Source of the DNA: Flagellimonas oceani
GTDB lineage: Bacteria > Bacteroidota > Bacteroidia > Flavobacteriales > Flavobacteriaceae
Assembly (NCBI RefSeq): GCF_011068285.1
Contig: NZ_CP049616.1
Coordinates: forward strand, 2,274,501 to 2,338,500
Reading direction: 5' to 3'
DNA length: 64,000 nucleotides
Within the stretch, counting starts at the first letter, position 1, and every line of letters starts with the position of its first letter. Under the pieces are notes generated by a model. It worked only from the letters and a program-made list of their open reading frames with translations, did no database searches and was not told where the DNA came from. A program made the translations under genes and the position numbers. Of this stretch, positions 6,962 through 14,875 are shown in pieces.

Positions 6962-7372
6962 ATGAGCAATTTCAGAAATCATGTACAGTTAATCGGAAAT
7001 GTGGGGGAAGACCCCAAGATCACCCTCCTCGATGGAGGCCGTAAAGTGGCCCGTTTTCCCATGGCCACCAATGAACATTACACCAACAACCAAGGGGAAA
7101 AGATCCAGAATACCGACTGGCACCAGGTCGTGGCCTGGGGCAAGACCGCCGACATCCTCGAAAAGTACACCGCCAAGGGCAGCGAGATCGGCGTGCAAGG
7201 GAAGATCAAGACCCGTTCCTATACCACCGAGGACGGCAACCAACGCTATGTGACCGAAATCATCGCCGATGAAGTGCTGCTAATGGGTCCCAAAGCTGCC
7301 CAAGAGGACAGCCAGTCCAAGACGCCCAAGTCCAAGACCGCTAAAAAGACATCCACCAAAAAGGATGCCTAG
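6962..7372 (+). CDS. ssb: Single-stranded DNA-binding protein lacking the acidic tail
   Basis: A 136-residue SSB with the OB-fold in residues 1-110 ('RNHVQLIGNVGEDPKI', 'TDWHQVVAWGKTADI', 'GSEIGVQGKIKTRSY'). Housekeeping SSBs end in an acidic tip (DDDIPF-like) that recruits partners; this one ends in a lysine-rich tail with repeated SKTxKK. That may give different partners or extra nucleic-acid binding. It starts the mobilisation-side gene set with DUF6876 and radC, a typical accessory ssb in mobile elements, protecting single-stranded DNA during transfer. Confidence 0.92.
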   Translation: MSNFRNHVQLIGNVGEDPKITLLDGGRKVARFPMATNEHYTNNQGEKIQNTDWHQVVAWGKTADILEKYTAKGSEIGVQGKIKTRSYTTEDGNQRYVTEIIADEVLLMGPKAAQEDSQSKTPKSKTAKKTSTKKDA

Positions 7373-7378
7373 CACCCC

Positions 7379-7413
7379 GGGGTGCCCCCTTCGGGCATCC
7401 CTTCTTTTCTTTT
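7379..7413 (+). terminator. Terminator-like hairpin after ssb, with a competing fold
   Basis: GGGGTGCCC (7379-7387) pairs with GGGCATCCC (7393-7401), one G-T wobble, then a T-rich tract. The left arm is also part of the perfect palindrome GCACCCCGGGGTGC (7372-7385), so two exclusive folds are possible, as in an attenuator. It lies 36 bp before the next start codon. Confidence 0.6.
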
Positions 7414-7436
7414 TGTTCAATCCAAAATCAATTCCC

Positions 7437-7817
7437 ATGGAAACAAACTCCCAACACCTCAAAGAACAGCTAAGCCAGTTTTGCGGCTCGCAACAGATTT
7501 TTACCCTTCCCCTCTGCCGAACACGGTACACCGAGGGCATACAATTCCTAGCACAGACCGCCAACGCCTTTTGGCTGCTGACAGACGCCTCCATAATGGG
7601 CAGGAGCCTAAAGGACAAAAGCCGGTTTATTACCATCGACTTTAAACGCTATTCCCCATCCGAAGTGGAAACCCATGGCCATGATGCCGTGATTACCTAC
7701 ACCGATGGCAACGGGACCGTACTTGCTCGTCAACAGTACCATTTTACGGATTTTCCCTTGGAACAGATCCGACTCTTTTTTGTGGACAATACCCTGCTAT
7801 TGCCCTCCGAATATTAA
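7437..7817 (+). CDS. DUF6876 family protein
   Basis: A 126-residue protein with the start set at 7437 (METNSQHLKEQ); a longer frame from 7365 would include the hairpin after ssb. I recognise the layout 'YTEGIQFLAQTANAFWLLTDASIM' and a conserved C-terminal 'DFPLEQIRLFFVDNTLLLP' as DUF6876, a small soluble family common in Bacteroidetes conjugative elements and of unknown function. Its place between ssb and radC is typical. It has its own terminator. Confidence 0.75.
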   Translation: METNSQHLKEQLSQFCGSQQIFTLPLCRTRYTEGIQFLAQTANAFWLLTDASIMGRSLKDKSRFITIDFKRYSPSEVETHGHDAVITYTDGNGTVLARQQYHFTDFPLEQIRLFFVDNTLLLPSEY

Positions 7818-7824
7818 AATGGTC

Positions 7825-7873
7825 GAGGGGATGCCCCAATAACCCTTAGTACATCCCCTCTTTCATTCTTCTT
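7825..7873 (+). terminator. Intrinsic terminator after the DUF6876 gene
   Basis: GAGGGGATG (7825-7833) pairs exactly with CATCCCCTC (7852-7860), followed by TTTCATTCTTCTT. The 18-nt loop is long but the 9-bp stem is perfect. Confidence 0.65.
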
Positions 7874-7892
7874 AACCCTAAAATTTAGAAAA

Positions 7893-8342
7893 ATGATCTT
7901 TAAAGTTAATGAAATAAAAATCAGCTACCGGGAGCATACCCGAATATCCCAAACTCCCCAATTGTCCTCTTCCCGTGATGTGGCCGCACTATTGCACCAA
8001 AATTGGGATGCCGATACCCTGGCCCTTAAAGAATCCTTTAAAATCCTATTGCTCAACAATTCCAATCGGGTCAAAGGTACCTATCAGGTGTCCGATGGGG
8101 GCATCACGGGTACCGTGGTAGATCTGCGCATCCTCTTTGCCGTGGTGCTCAAGACCTTGAGCGTGGGCATTATCCTCGCCCATAACCACCCCTCGGGGAA
8201 CCTCAAACCCAGCCAGCCCGATAAACAGCTGACCCAAAAAATCAAACGGGCTGCTGCACTCTTCGATATCAAAGTGCTCGATCACCTGATCATCGTGCCC
8301 AACGGGGACTACTTTAGTTTCGCGGATAATGGCCTGCTGTGA
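7893..8342 (+). CDS. radC: RadC/JAB-domain protein of mobile elements
   Basis: A 149-residue short RadC carrying only the MPN/JAMM domain. The metal-binding signature is complete: 'HNHPSGNLKPSQPDKQLTQ' supplies H-x-H and the downstream Asp, and 'DHLIIVPNGDYFSFADNGLL' is the usual C-terminus. Members of this size are frequent in ICEs and plasmids; a DNA-repair role was proposed historically but no reaction is settled. It lacks the helix-hairpin-helix of chromosomal RadC. Confidence 0.93.
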   Translation: MIFKVNEIKISYREHTRISQTPQLSSSRDVAALLHQNWDADTLALKESFKILLLNNSNRVKGTYQVSDGGITGTVVDLRILFAVVLKTLSVGIILAHNHPSGNLKPSQPDKQLTQKIKRAAALFDIKVLDHLIIVPNGDYFSFADNGLL

Positions 8343-8384
8343 GTTGTCCGTTCACGACAGCCATTTTATACGCTGAAACTTGAT

Positions 8385-8412
8385 AGCCATCCCATCGGGG
8401 TGGCTTCTTTCG
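8385..8412 (+). terminator. Intrinsic terminator after radC
   Basis: AGCCATCCC (8385-8393) pairs with GGGGTGGCT (8397-8405), one G-T wobble and a 3-nt loop, then TCTTTC. It is one of a series of hairpins that follow each gene from 6.6 to 8.4 kb. Confidence 0.6.
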
Positions 8413-8783
8413 GTCTATGACCTGTCATATGCAAATTAAATTCAATCTGTTTTGTAGTCCCTTTTCTTTCGGGTTTTTCAATGGCGTTGATGGTATGGTG
8501 AGACGGTTTCCCTATCTAAATCATCTCCACCATTTTAATAAAAATCCAGCCTTTTCCGGCAATTGCTGCAAAATCCATATTTCCATATCCTTTCCCTTCT
8601 TAAAATTTTATCCCTTTTTCCTTCAATAGCGCACATCCAATACCTTGACCTAGGCGATGAATTTTGTGCTGCGCACAATAAGGAAGAGCAAGAGGGCAAC
8701 ACGGCCAGCCGGTGTTGCATGTATTGATTTTTAAATAAACCGCTGTTTTACAGTGGTTTATTATTGAAAAGATTATTAAACAT
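8413..8783. other. Intergenic stretch leading to the oriT candidate
   Basis: No gene is supported; short frames here lack family resemblance. AT-rich sequence before an inverted-repeat cluster and mobilisation genes is the usual setting of a transfer origin. Confidence 0.5.
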
Positions 8784-8859
8784 GGGCCTTGGGAGGCCCC
8801 GATTTGCGGCAAATGCCCCCGAAACCCCTATAAACAGGCATGGATTTGCGGCAAATCCA
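8784..8859. other. oriT: Candidate origin of transfer (oriT) repeat cluster
   Basis: Three dyads lie just upstream of btgA. GGGCCT-TGGG-AGGCCC is at 8784-8799. ATTTG-CGG-CAAAT is at 8802-8814. TGGATTTG-CGG-CAAATCCA is at 8841-8859. The last two share the 14-mer GATTTGCGGCAAAT, 42 bp apart, four helical turns. Bacteroides mobilisable elements carry oriT next to their mob genes, and BtgA-type proteins bind there. The nick site is not identified. Confidence 0.5.
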
Positions 8860-8873
8860 AACCAAAAACATCT

Positions 8874-9461
8874 ATGGGAACTGAAAGTTTTAGCAACATA
8901 CGCTTCAAAAAGGAGACCGCCAGACGGTTCCAGTCCTTCTCGCGCATGTACTACAAGACCCATACCCTGGCCCTTTCTGGGATGCTCGATTTCTTCAAGT
9001 ACAATGAGATCTCCCCCCACGAAAACCTGGGCAAGCGCATGGGCCTGATCATGGACTTCCTCCAAAAGTTCCGTGACTTTACCGCCAAACGCAACAATGC
9101 CACCATCGCCATCATCAAGGATCTCGAAAAGCACGGTATCATGCCCACCAAGGCGATGATGGAACTGTTATTTGAAGGAGGACCGACCTCCTCAACTCAA
9201 AAGGCTGGCGATATCCCCAAGGCCGAATTGGTCATTCCCGAGATCCAAGGGATGGACCTCGATACCGAATTTGCCCTGCTCGAGGAGCGCAAACAACACC
9301 AACTCCTGGAACAGGAACTGGCCCAGCTTAAAACCCTAATCAACGAGCAACTCCTGAATCGGGTCAAGGTCATCCGTCCGACTCTCGGTACCCCCCGACT
9401 CCAATTGGATATGACCCTATCCGAATGGAAGGCCGTTCAAGAACATTTTAAAATACCATAG
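8874..9461 (+). CDS. btgA: BfmA/BtgA-type mobilisation accessory protein
   Basis: A 195-residue protein beginning 'MGTESFSNIRFKKETARRFQSFSRMYYKTHTLAL', which resembles BfmA/BtgA proteins of Bacteroides mobilisable elements: a ribbon-helix-helix-like oriT-binding region, then helices and a coiled-coil stretch (about 125-165, 'LLEERKQHQLLEQELAQLKTLI'). It would help the relaxase bind oriT. It sits between the repeat cluster and btgB with a 2-bp gap, so they are co-transcribed and probably coupled. Confidence 0.85.
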   Translation: MGTESFSNIRFKKETARRFQSFSRMYYKTHTLALSGMLDFFKYNEISPHENLGKRMGLIMDFLQKFRDFTAKRNNATIAIIKDLEKHGIMPTKAMMELLFEGGPTSSTQKAGDIPKAELVIPEIQGMDLDTEFALLEERKQHQLLEQELAQLKTLINEQLLNRVKVIRPTLGTPRLQLDMTLSEWKAVQEHFKIP

Positions 9462-9463
9462 CC

Positions 9464-10489
9464 ATGTACATCACCATTACCCGACAACATCTAGGCGAGA
9501 CCTTTTCCCAAAGCTCAGCGGACTTTGTAAACTATCTGGAAAAAGAAAACAAGGCGCTCTCCCCCGAACAACAGGAACCTTTTTTTAACCAACAGCAAGA
9601 CCATATCGATCCCAAGACCGTGGTCCAGGAAATCGACGCCAATACGGACCGACTCAAACAAAGCGAGCCCAAGTTCTATTCCCTGACCATCAATCCCAGT
9701 CAGCGGGAACTGGCCGCCATCCAAAATGATCCCGAAAAACTTAAGGCCTATGTCCGGGAGATCATGAAGGACTATGCGGCTTCCTTCTACCGTAAGGAAC
9801 CCGTTCAAGTGGAGCAACTGAAATATTTTGCCAAGATCGAAAAGGAACGGACCTATTCCGGACGGGACCGGGAAATCCGGGAAAACCGCCCCTATCGGGC
9901 ACAGATCGCCAAACTTCAAAATGACTTGGCCAAGGTCAACCGCGGAGCCCTCCAAGGGAATCCCAAACACATCCAACGGGATATTGACCGACTCTACAAA
10001 CAAATGCCCCATAAATTGGATGGAAAGCCCATCACAGCCGGGATGCAAAAACCGGGTTCCCAAACGCATGTGCATATCGTGATGAGCCGGAAGGACGTTA
10101 CCAACACCTATAGTCTGTCCCCAGGGAGCAGCTACCGTGAATCCGAGGTCCAACTCCATGGAAAGACCGTCAAACGGGGCTTCCGTAGGGACCAATTTTT
10201 TGACAAAGCCGAAAAGACCTTTGATCGGATGTTCAAATACAACCGGAACTATGTGGAATCCTACAAGGCCCGAAAGACCCTCGACAAAGACCCCAAGGCC
10301 TACTTTTCCAAAATCATGGGACTGCCCGCCTCCAAACGGGCCGTGGCCCTCAAACTGTTGTCCAAGACCGGGGCCAAGGTACCGCTGCCCAACATTCCGA
10401 CCAGTAAGGTCGCCATCGCCCGAAAGACCATCGCCCGCCTTCAAAAGGCCGCAGCCCTGGCCCGAAAGGCCAGCTCCATTGAAATCTAA
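9464..10489 (+). CDS. btgB: BtgB/MobB-type relaxase
   Basis: A 341-residue protein with the hallmark start 'MYITITRQHLGETFSQSSADFVNYLEKENK' and 'EPKFYSLTINPSQREL'. I recognise it as BtgB (clindamycin resistance transfer factor, MobB-like). The motif 'SQTHVHIVMSRKD' near residue 205 gives the H-x-H expected for a metal-dependent relaxase active site; a tyrosine near the N-terminus is the possible nucleophile. It would nick oriT and pilot the strand. The C-terminal third is very basic, as expected for DNA binding. Confidence 0.9.
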   Translation: MYITITRQHLGETFSQSSADFVNYLEKENKALSPEQQEPFFNQQQDHIDPKTVVQEIDANTDRLKQSEPKFYSLTINPSQRELAAIQNDPEKLKAYVREIMKDYAASFYRKEPVQVEQLKYFAKIEKERTYSGRDREIRENRPYRAQIAKLQNDLAKVNRGALQGNPKHIQRDIDRLYKQMPHKLDGKPITAGMQKPGSQTHVHIVMSRKDVTNTYSLSPGSSYRESEVQLHGKTVKRGFRRDQFFDKAEKTFDRMFKYNRNYVESYKARKTLDKDPKAYFSKIMGLPASKRAVALKLLSKTGAKVPLPNIPTSKVAIARKTIARLQKAAALARKASSIEI

Positions 10490-10494
10490 CCGCT

Positions 10495-12117
10495 ATGTCC
10501 TTGGAGTACCTTGATCATATTGATATCTTTTTCACTCAACATTGGTGGTGGCTGTACCTTCCCTTAGGCCTGGGCATGCTGCTGTTCCAATATGTCCACC
10601 GAAGGGGTGGGCTGATAGTTACAGGGCTGTTCACGTTGGATAGCGCTCTGTTTGTTTACTTCTTGGATTGGATCATTGTAGCACCCTTATTGTTATATGC
10701 CCTGCTTCCTTCGCTCTTCCTGAATATGCTAATCGGATTGTTGTTTCATATACATGAGGACGAAGACACCATTCCCCCGAAATACCAAGCTCGGCTGCCA
10801 CTACGCAGCGGTGCCCTGACACTCAAAAACATTAGAAGGGGAATTTCCATTATCGGCTCTGCCGGAAGTGGGAAAACGGAATCCGTGGTCAATGCCTTGT
10901 TACGACATTTTCAGAAACATGGCTTCTGTGGGGTCATCCATGACTACAAACACTTTGAGATCACCGAACTGGCCTATCCCCTCTTCAAAGACCAAGGCAT
11001 TCCTTTTCATATCGTGTCCTTTGATACCATCCACCAAAGGGTGAATCCCATTGCGCCCCGATACCTGCCCGATGAGGAAAGTGTGAATGAGGTCTCCCGG
11101 GTCCTACTGGAAAACCTTCTCGAACAACGGGAGTCCGTGGCCCAAGGGGCCTCCAAGTTCTTCAACGATGCCGTCGAAGGACTGCTGGGCGGATTGATAT
11201 GGATGCTCCGTACCCATCATCCCAAATACTGTACCCTGCCCCATCTGATTGCCGTATACCAGTTGTTGGAACCTGACCATCTCATCCAATGGCTGAGCCA
11301 AGACTTGGTGGCCAAAGCCATGGCCGATGCCTTTATCGCAGGCAGGGCCTCGGAAAGACAAACTGCCGGGGTGCTCTCTACACTAGCCAACGCCCTCAAG
11401 AAAATATCGACCCGCCGGATATTCATGGCCCTCTCCGCCGATGAAGTGGACCTGGACATCAACAACCCAGAACACCCTGCTATACTATCTATCGTCAACC
11501 ATCCCAAATTCGAGACCGCCTACTCCCCCATCATTGCAACCATCCTGCATACCGTTATCAAACAGATGAGCCTTAGGGGGCAAAGACATTCATTTGTATT
11601 GATGGAAGAGGCCCCGACCATCCGGCTGCTCAATATGCACCGAATCCCCGCTACCCTACGTAGCTATGACATCACCACCGTCTATGTGATGCAGGACAAG
11701 GCACAGAACGATATGATGTACGGCGATAAAGCCAGTAGGGCCATCCTCTCCAACCTGTCCTATCAGTTTTTTGGGAAGGCCAATGATCCTGACACCGCCT
11801 ACTATTATGAACGCTTTTTCGAATTGGTCAAAAAGCCCTTACGGAGCGTGAGCAAGAAAGTGGATTTTATGGCATCCGATACCCGGATAACCAACATTGA
11901 ACGTGAAGTGGGCAAGGTACGGTCCGAGGAGTTCTTCCGATTGAAACAAGGAGAGTTTATCGCTTTTTCGGATGGGAAGGACAGAAAAGTGCGGTTTCCG
12001 GTGCCAAAGGCAGAGCGGGATTTACCACATCTAAAATTCACATCTGATAGCCCTGAAATAGCTGCCAACTTTAATAGGATACATTTGGAGGTCAAGGGAT
12101 TGTTTCAAAAGCCCTAA
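10495..12117 (+). CDS. TraG/VirD4-type coupling ATPase of the mobilisation module
   Basis: A 540-residue protein with two or three N-terminal membrane segments (about 18-35, 42-55, 60-85), then a soluble ATPase. Walker A is 'GSAGSGKTESVV' near residue 121 and the Walker B-like strand is 'SFVLMEEAPTI' near 365, followed by 'RSYDITTVYVMQDKAQ', typical of VirD4/TraM-recognition proteins. It would link the BtgB-DNA complex to the secretion channel at 41.9-48.7 kb. It begins 5 bp after btgB, so the three genes form an operon. Confidence 0.87.
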   Translation: MSLEYLDHIDIFFTQHWWWLYLPLGLGMLLFQYVHRRGGLIVTGLFTLDSALFVYFLDWIIVAPLLLYALLPSLFLNMLIGLLFHIHEDEDTIPPKYQARLPLRSGALTLKNIRRGISIIGSAGSGKTESVVNALLRHFQKHGFCGVIHDYKHFEITELAYPLFKDQGIPFHIVSFDTIHQRVNPIAPRYLPDEESVNEVSRVLLENLLEQRESVAQGASKFFNDAVEGLLGGLIWMLRTHHPKYCTLPHLIAVYQLLEPDHLIQWLSQDLVAKAMADAFIAGRASERQTAGVLSTLANALKKISTRRIFMALSADEVDLDINNPEHPAILSIVNHPKFETAYSPIIATILHTVIKQMSLRGQRHSFVLMEEAPTIRLLNMHRIPATLRSYDITTVYVMQDKAQNDMMYGDKASRAILSNLSYQFFGKANDPDTAYYYERFFELVKKPLRSVSKKVDFMASDTRITNIEREVGKVRSEEFFRLKQGEFIAFSDGKDRKVRFPVPKAERDLPHLKFTSDSPEIAANFNRIHLEVKGLFQKP

Positions 12118-12626
12118 TATGAATCCTGTCAAAGTATACATCAAGCCAGCAGTGGAATAAAACTTTTTCGTACAGTCCCTACCTCAAGAAACAATTGTTG
12201 TTCTCGACTGGTCCACTATCACTGAAAAATTATGTTTTATAACATTATAATCAGGTTAAAGCTGACTTTACTACTATGAAAAGTAAACTAATGATGGCCC
12301 GGACCGTTGGAAACAAGCTATAAAAGACAATTCGCTAAGAATATTTCTCAACGACTTGTAGCCTTCCCTAAAAATGTAGCCCTACCCCTTTTAGGACATC
12401 GCCAAATGATTAAAATATTCATGCTAGAATAAAGACATATTACTTTGAACCTATAACAACTAGTCTATACCCATGTTTTTCTCGAAGCCCCACTAATAAG
12501 TTTTCACAGCTGCCCATGGCAACTTTGGGTATCACAAAAACAAACCTTTGTTTATTTGTAGTTGGAACCATAGGGGGGCAAACCCTGCCGGTATAAGGGG
12601 TAACTACGTCAACTAAAAGTGTCTCT
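12118..12626. other. Gene-poor stretch with decayed sequence
   Basis: No intact gene. The minus-strand frame at 12440-12640 continues from the IS1-like remnant and may be its scrambled 3' part, but I see no conserved catalytic motif. The rest is AT-rich with stops in every frame. Confidence 0.45.
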
Positions 12627-12896
12627 TTAATTGTTATCAAAATAGTCCACTTTTAGTTGAAGATTTACAAGTACCGTTTTGGGAGAAATGCCCAATATTC
12701 TTGAAATGCTCCGTACCCCACAACCTTCTTTTAACAACGTTTTTATTAGTGAATCCACTTGGGGCTCATAGGCTTTGTATTGGTATTGTAATTAAAATGA
12801 TTTTTGGCATAGTTTGCACTTGTAGCGCTGATTGCCTTTTTGTTTTCCATTCTTTATGGCATATCCATTACAGTTGGGGCAGCGTTTCTTTTCCAT
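12627..12896 (-). pseudogene. Remnant of an IS1-family InsA-like transposase
   Basis: Reading minus from 12896 gives a zinc-finger start, 'MEKKRCPNCNGYAIKNG' then 'RYKCKLCQKSF', with the CxxC...CxxC of IS1-family InsA. A stop follows (codon 35), after which the same frame continues through the helix-turn-helix 'CGVRSISRILGISPKTV' to a second stop. The DDE part is missing or unrecognisable. It marks an old insertion between the mobilisation genes and the AbiE pair. Confidence 0.75.
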
Positions 12897-13108
12897 CCAC
12901 TAATCTACTACACGATATTGAAAAGAAGCCTTGTATCACGAGGGCTAATGAAATTTCTTAGAACAGAGAACCCCATACAGCAACAAAAACCAGTATCTGG
13001 AAAGCATCCAAAACACTGGCTTTTAATTATTTAAATTCAATAATAAGCAAAAACAACTGTTTTACTACATTACCCCACTTCAATACAGTTGTCATAAAAA
13101 GTACACAC

Positions 13109-13127
13109 AATCGGAAAATATCCGATT
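13109..13127 (+). promoter_or_regulatory. AbiEi operator, upstream copy
   Basis: AATCGGA-AAATA-TCCGATT, a perfect inverted repeat; the flanking ACACA/TGTGT-like bases extend the symmetry with one mismatch. An identical core lies at 13172-13190. AbiEi antitoxins are known to bind inverted repeats in their own promoter. Confidence 0.75.
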
Positions 13128-13171
13128 ATGTGTTTAATATTTTACATTTTATTGTTATTTTTATGATACTT

Positions 13172-13190
13172 AATCGGAAAATATCCGATT
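13172..13190 (+). promoter_or_regulatory. AbiEi operator, downstream copy
   Basis: The same 19-bp dyad as at 13109-13127, 63 bp apart (six turns) and 21 bp before the abiEi start. Paired sites fit the cooperative negative autoregulation described for AbiE systems. Confidence 0.75.
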
Positions 13191-13211
13191 ATCTAGTCAT
13201 ATAGTTACAAT

Positions 13212-13850
13212 ATGGATTTTAGAGCGAAGATAAAAGATTTTGCAGAAGGGCCCATCTCTAGACATTTAATTTTGGAGTTGCTTAGCGATTATGATCGACC
13301 CAACGATAAAATCAGTGAGTTGATCAAAAACAATGAGCTCATACCCATTAGAAGGGGACTGTATATAACAGGGCCAGAAATGGATCTACCATCACCGGAA
13401 CCTTTTCTAATAGCAAATCACCTAAGGGGCCCCAGTTATGTTTCACTGGAAACTGCACTATTCTACTGGAACTTAATCCCGGAGAGAACCTATGAGATAA
13501 GTTCGGCAACTATAAAAACCTCAAAAACATATAAAACCCCAGTTGGAAGGTTTAGTTACCATCAACTAAAGTTACCCTATTACTCTTACGGAATAAAAAG
13601 TATAGTATACTCCCCTAAACAAACAGCACTGATTGCTTCTCCTGAAAAGGCGTTGTGCGATAAAATCGTTTTGACACCAAGGGTCAATCTCAGAAGCATC
13701 AAGCAAACGCAACAGTTTCTATTGGACGATCTTCGAATGGACAGTGAAATATTGAACACATTGAATAAGGAGATTATGGAAACATGGATCGAAAACGCAC
13801 CTAAAAAAAACAGTTTAAAAATGCTAATCAAAACATTGAGGGTACTATGA
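13212..13850 (+). CDS. abiEi: AbiEi-type antitoxin/autorepressor (type IV TA)
   Basis: A 212-residue protein with an N-terminal winged-helix domain (1-60, 'LIKNNELIPIRRGLYITG') and the AbiEi C-terminal domain ('GPSYVSLETALFYWNLIPE', 'SPEKALCDKIV'). In AbiE systems it represses the operon through the N-terminal domain and counters the toxin through the C-terminal domain without stable binding. It is preceded by two identical dyads and overlaps the toxin gene by 4 bp (ATGA). Confidence 0.9.
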   Translation: MDFRAKIKDFAEGPISRHLILELLSDYDRPNDKISELIKNNELIPIRRGLYITGPEMDLPSPEPFLIANHLRGPSYVSLETALFYWNLIPERTYEISSATIKTSKTYKTPVGRFSYHQLKLPYYSYGIKSIVYSPKQTALIASPEKALCDKIVLTPRVNLRSIKQTQQFLLDDLRMDSEILNTLNKEIMETWIENAPKKNSLKMLIKTLRVL

Positions 13851-14704
13851 TCAAAGAATGGATAGAAGAATATAATCCAAGAAATGAAGATGAGATATTG
13901 TCCGCACTACGCGAAATAATGCAAGAAATCACATTGGCAGGTTTATCGAGGACCGATTTTTTTGAAAAAGCAGCTTTTTACGGCGGAACCGCTCTCAGGA
14001 TTTTCTATGGGCTGGACAGGTATTCAGAAGACCTGGGTTTCTCTTTACTTCAACCAGACCCCAATTTTTCCATAGAACCTTATTTCAAGGCAATTCTGGA
14101 TGAATTCAAATCGTTGGGACTCAATGTCAGCATCAAGGAAAAGAAAAAGACAAAAGAATCAGCGATAGACTCTGCTTTTTTGAAAGCTGAAACCATATGG
14201 CAGGAAATCGTACTTGAAGATGTTATTAAACAAACAGGGGTACGTTCAAATAGGACCCTGAAAATAAAGATAGAAGTGGACCGGCGGCCACCCCTGAACT
14301 TTAATACAGAAGAAAAGCTATTGCTCAGGCCATTTTCTTTTTATGTAAAGTGTTTTGCCGGGCCAAGTTTGTTTGCTGGTAAAGTGCACGCATTATTATT
14401 TAGACAATGGAAAAATAGGGTAAAAGGGCGGGACTGGTATGATTTGGAATGGTATATCAAGAAGGGAATTTCTTTAGATCTGAGCCATTTTTTGGCAAGG
14501 GCGAAAGACACAAACGACTGGCAAGCGGACGATATTTCTCCCGATCAGATAATTGAAATACTCCAAAAAAAAATTGATTCAGTATCATTTAAAAACATCA
14601 AAGAAGACGTTATCAGATTTATTAAAAATGATGATGTTTTAAGTATTTGGAGCCCTGAATATTTCCATGATCTAGTTGGGAAAATCAAATTCAAAAGCGA
14701 ATAA
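13847..14704 (+). CDS. abiEii: AbiEii-type nucleotidyltransferase toxin with altered DxD motif
   Basis: A 285-residue DUF1814 nucleotidyltransferase. Motif I is GGTAL (46-50). The next motif, normally S-x-D-(I/L)-D-F with both Asp binding metal, reads S60-E-D-L-G64-F: the second Asp is Gly (codon GGT at 14036-14038, one base from GAT). 'RTLKIKIEVDRRPP' and 'AGKVHALLFRQW..KGRDWYDLEWY' supply the remaining family motifs. The frame is intact and coupled to abiEi. The lost carboxylate suggests an attenuated or inactive toxin, which would leave a repressor plus a dead partner. A sequencing error cannot be excluded. Confidence 0.88.
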   Translation: MIKEWIEEYNPRNEDEILSALREIMQEITLAGLSRTDFFEKAAFYGGTALRIFYGLDRYSEDLGFSLLQPDPNFSIEPYFKAILDEFKSLGLNVSIKEKKKTKESAIDSAFLKAETIWQEIVLEDVIKQTGVRSNRTLKIKIEVDRRPPLNFNTEEKLLLRPFSFYVKCFAGPSLFAGKVHALLFRQWKNRVKGRDWYDLEWYIKKGISLDLSHFLARAKDTNDWQADDISPDQIIEILQKKIDSVSFKNIKEDVIRFIKNDDVLSIWSPEYFHDLVGKIKFKSE

Positions 14705-14875
14705 AGTCAAGTCAATTATCTGTTCATTCCCCAATTAACAGGACAGGTTTTCTACAAATCTAGGTTAATTTATGCTGCCTTTTTAAACATGTCCATAGGT
14801 CTATCATAATCTATTGATCCATGTCTTTCTCATTCCTAATAATTAAAAATACAAGCTTTTATTTATTTTCATTAC

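Noticed and set aside
6563..6965. Two overlapping short frames before ssb
   Set aside because: They cross a strong intrinsic terminator at 6649-6676 and have no family resemblance.
9515..10444. 309-residue open frame on the minus strand
   Set aside because: It is the shadow of btgB in another frame; the composition is unlike a protein family and btgB is well supported.
12701..13034. Short plus-strand frames
   Set aside because: They are antisense to the zinc-finger part of the IS1-like remnant on the minus strand or reach into the AT-rich gap.
13109..13190. Paired identical palindromes considered as CRISPR-like or attachment sites
   Set aside because: Only two copies exist, both directly before an AbiEi gene, which fits operators far better.
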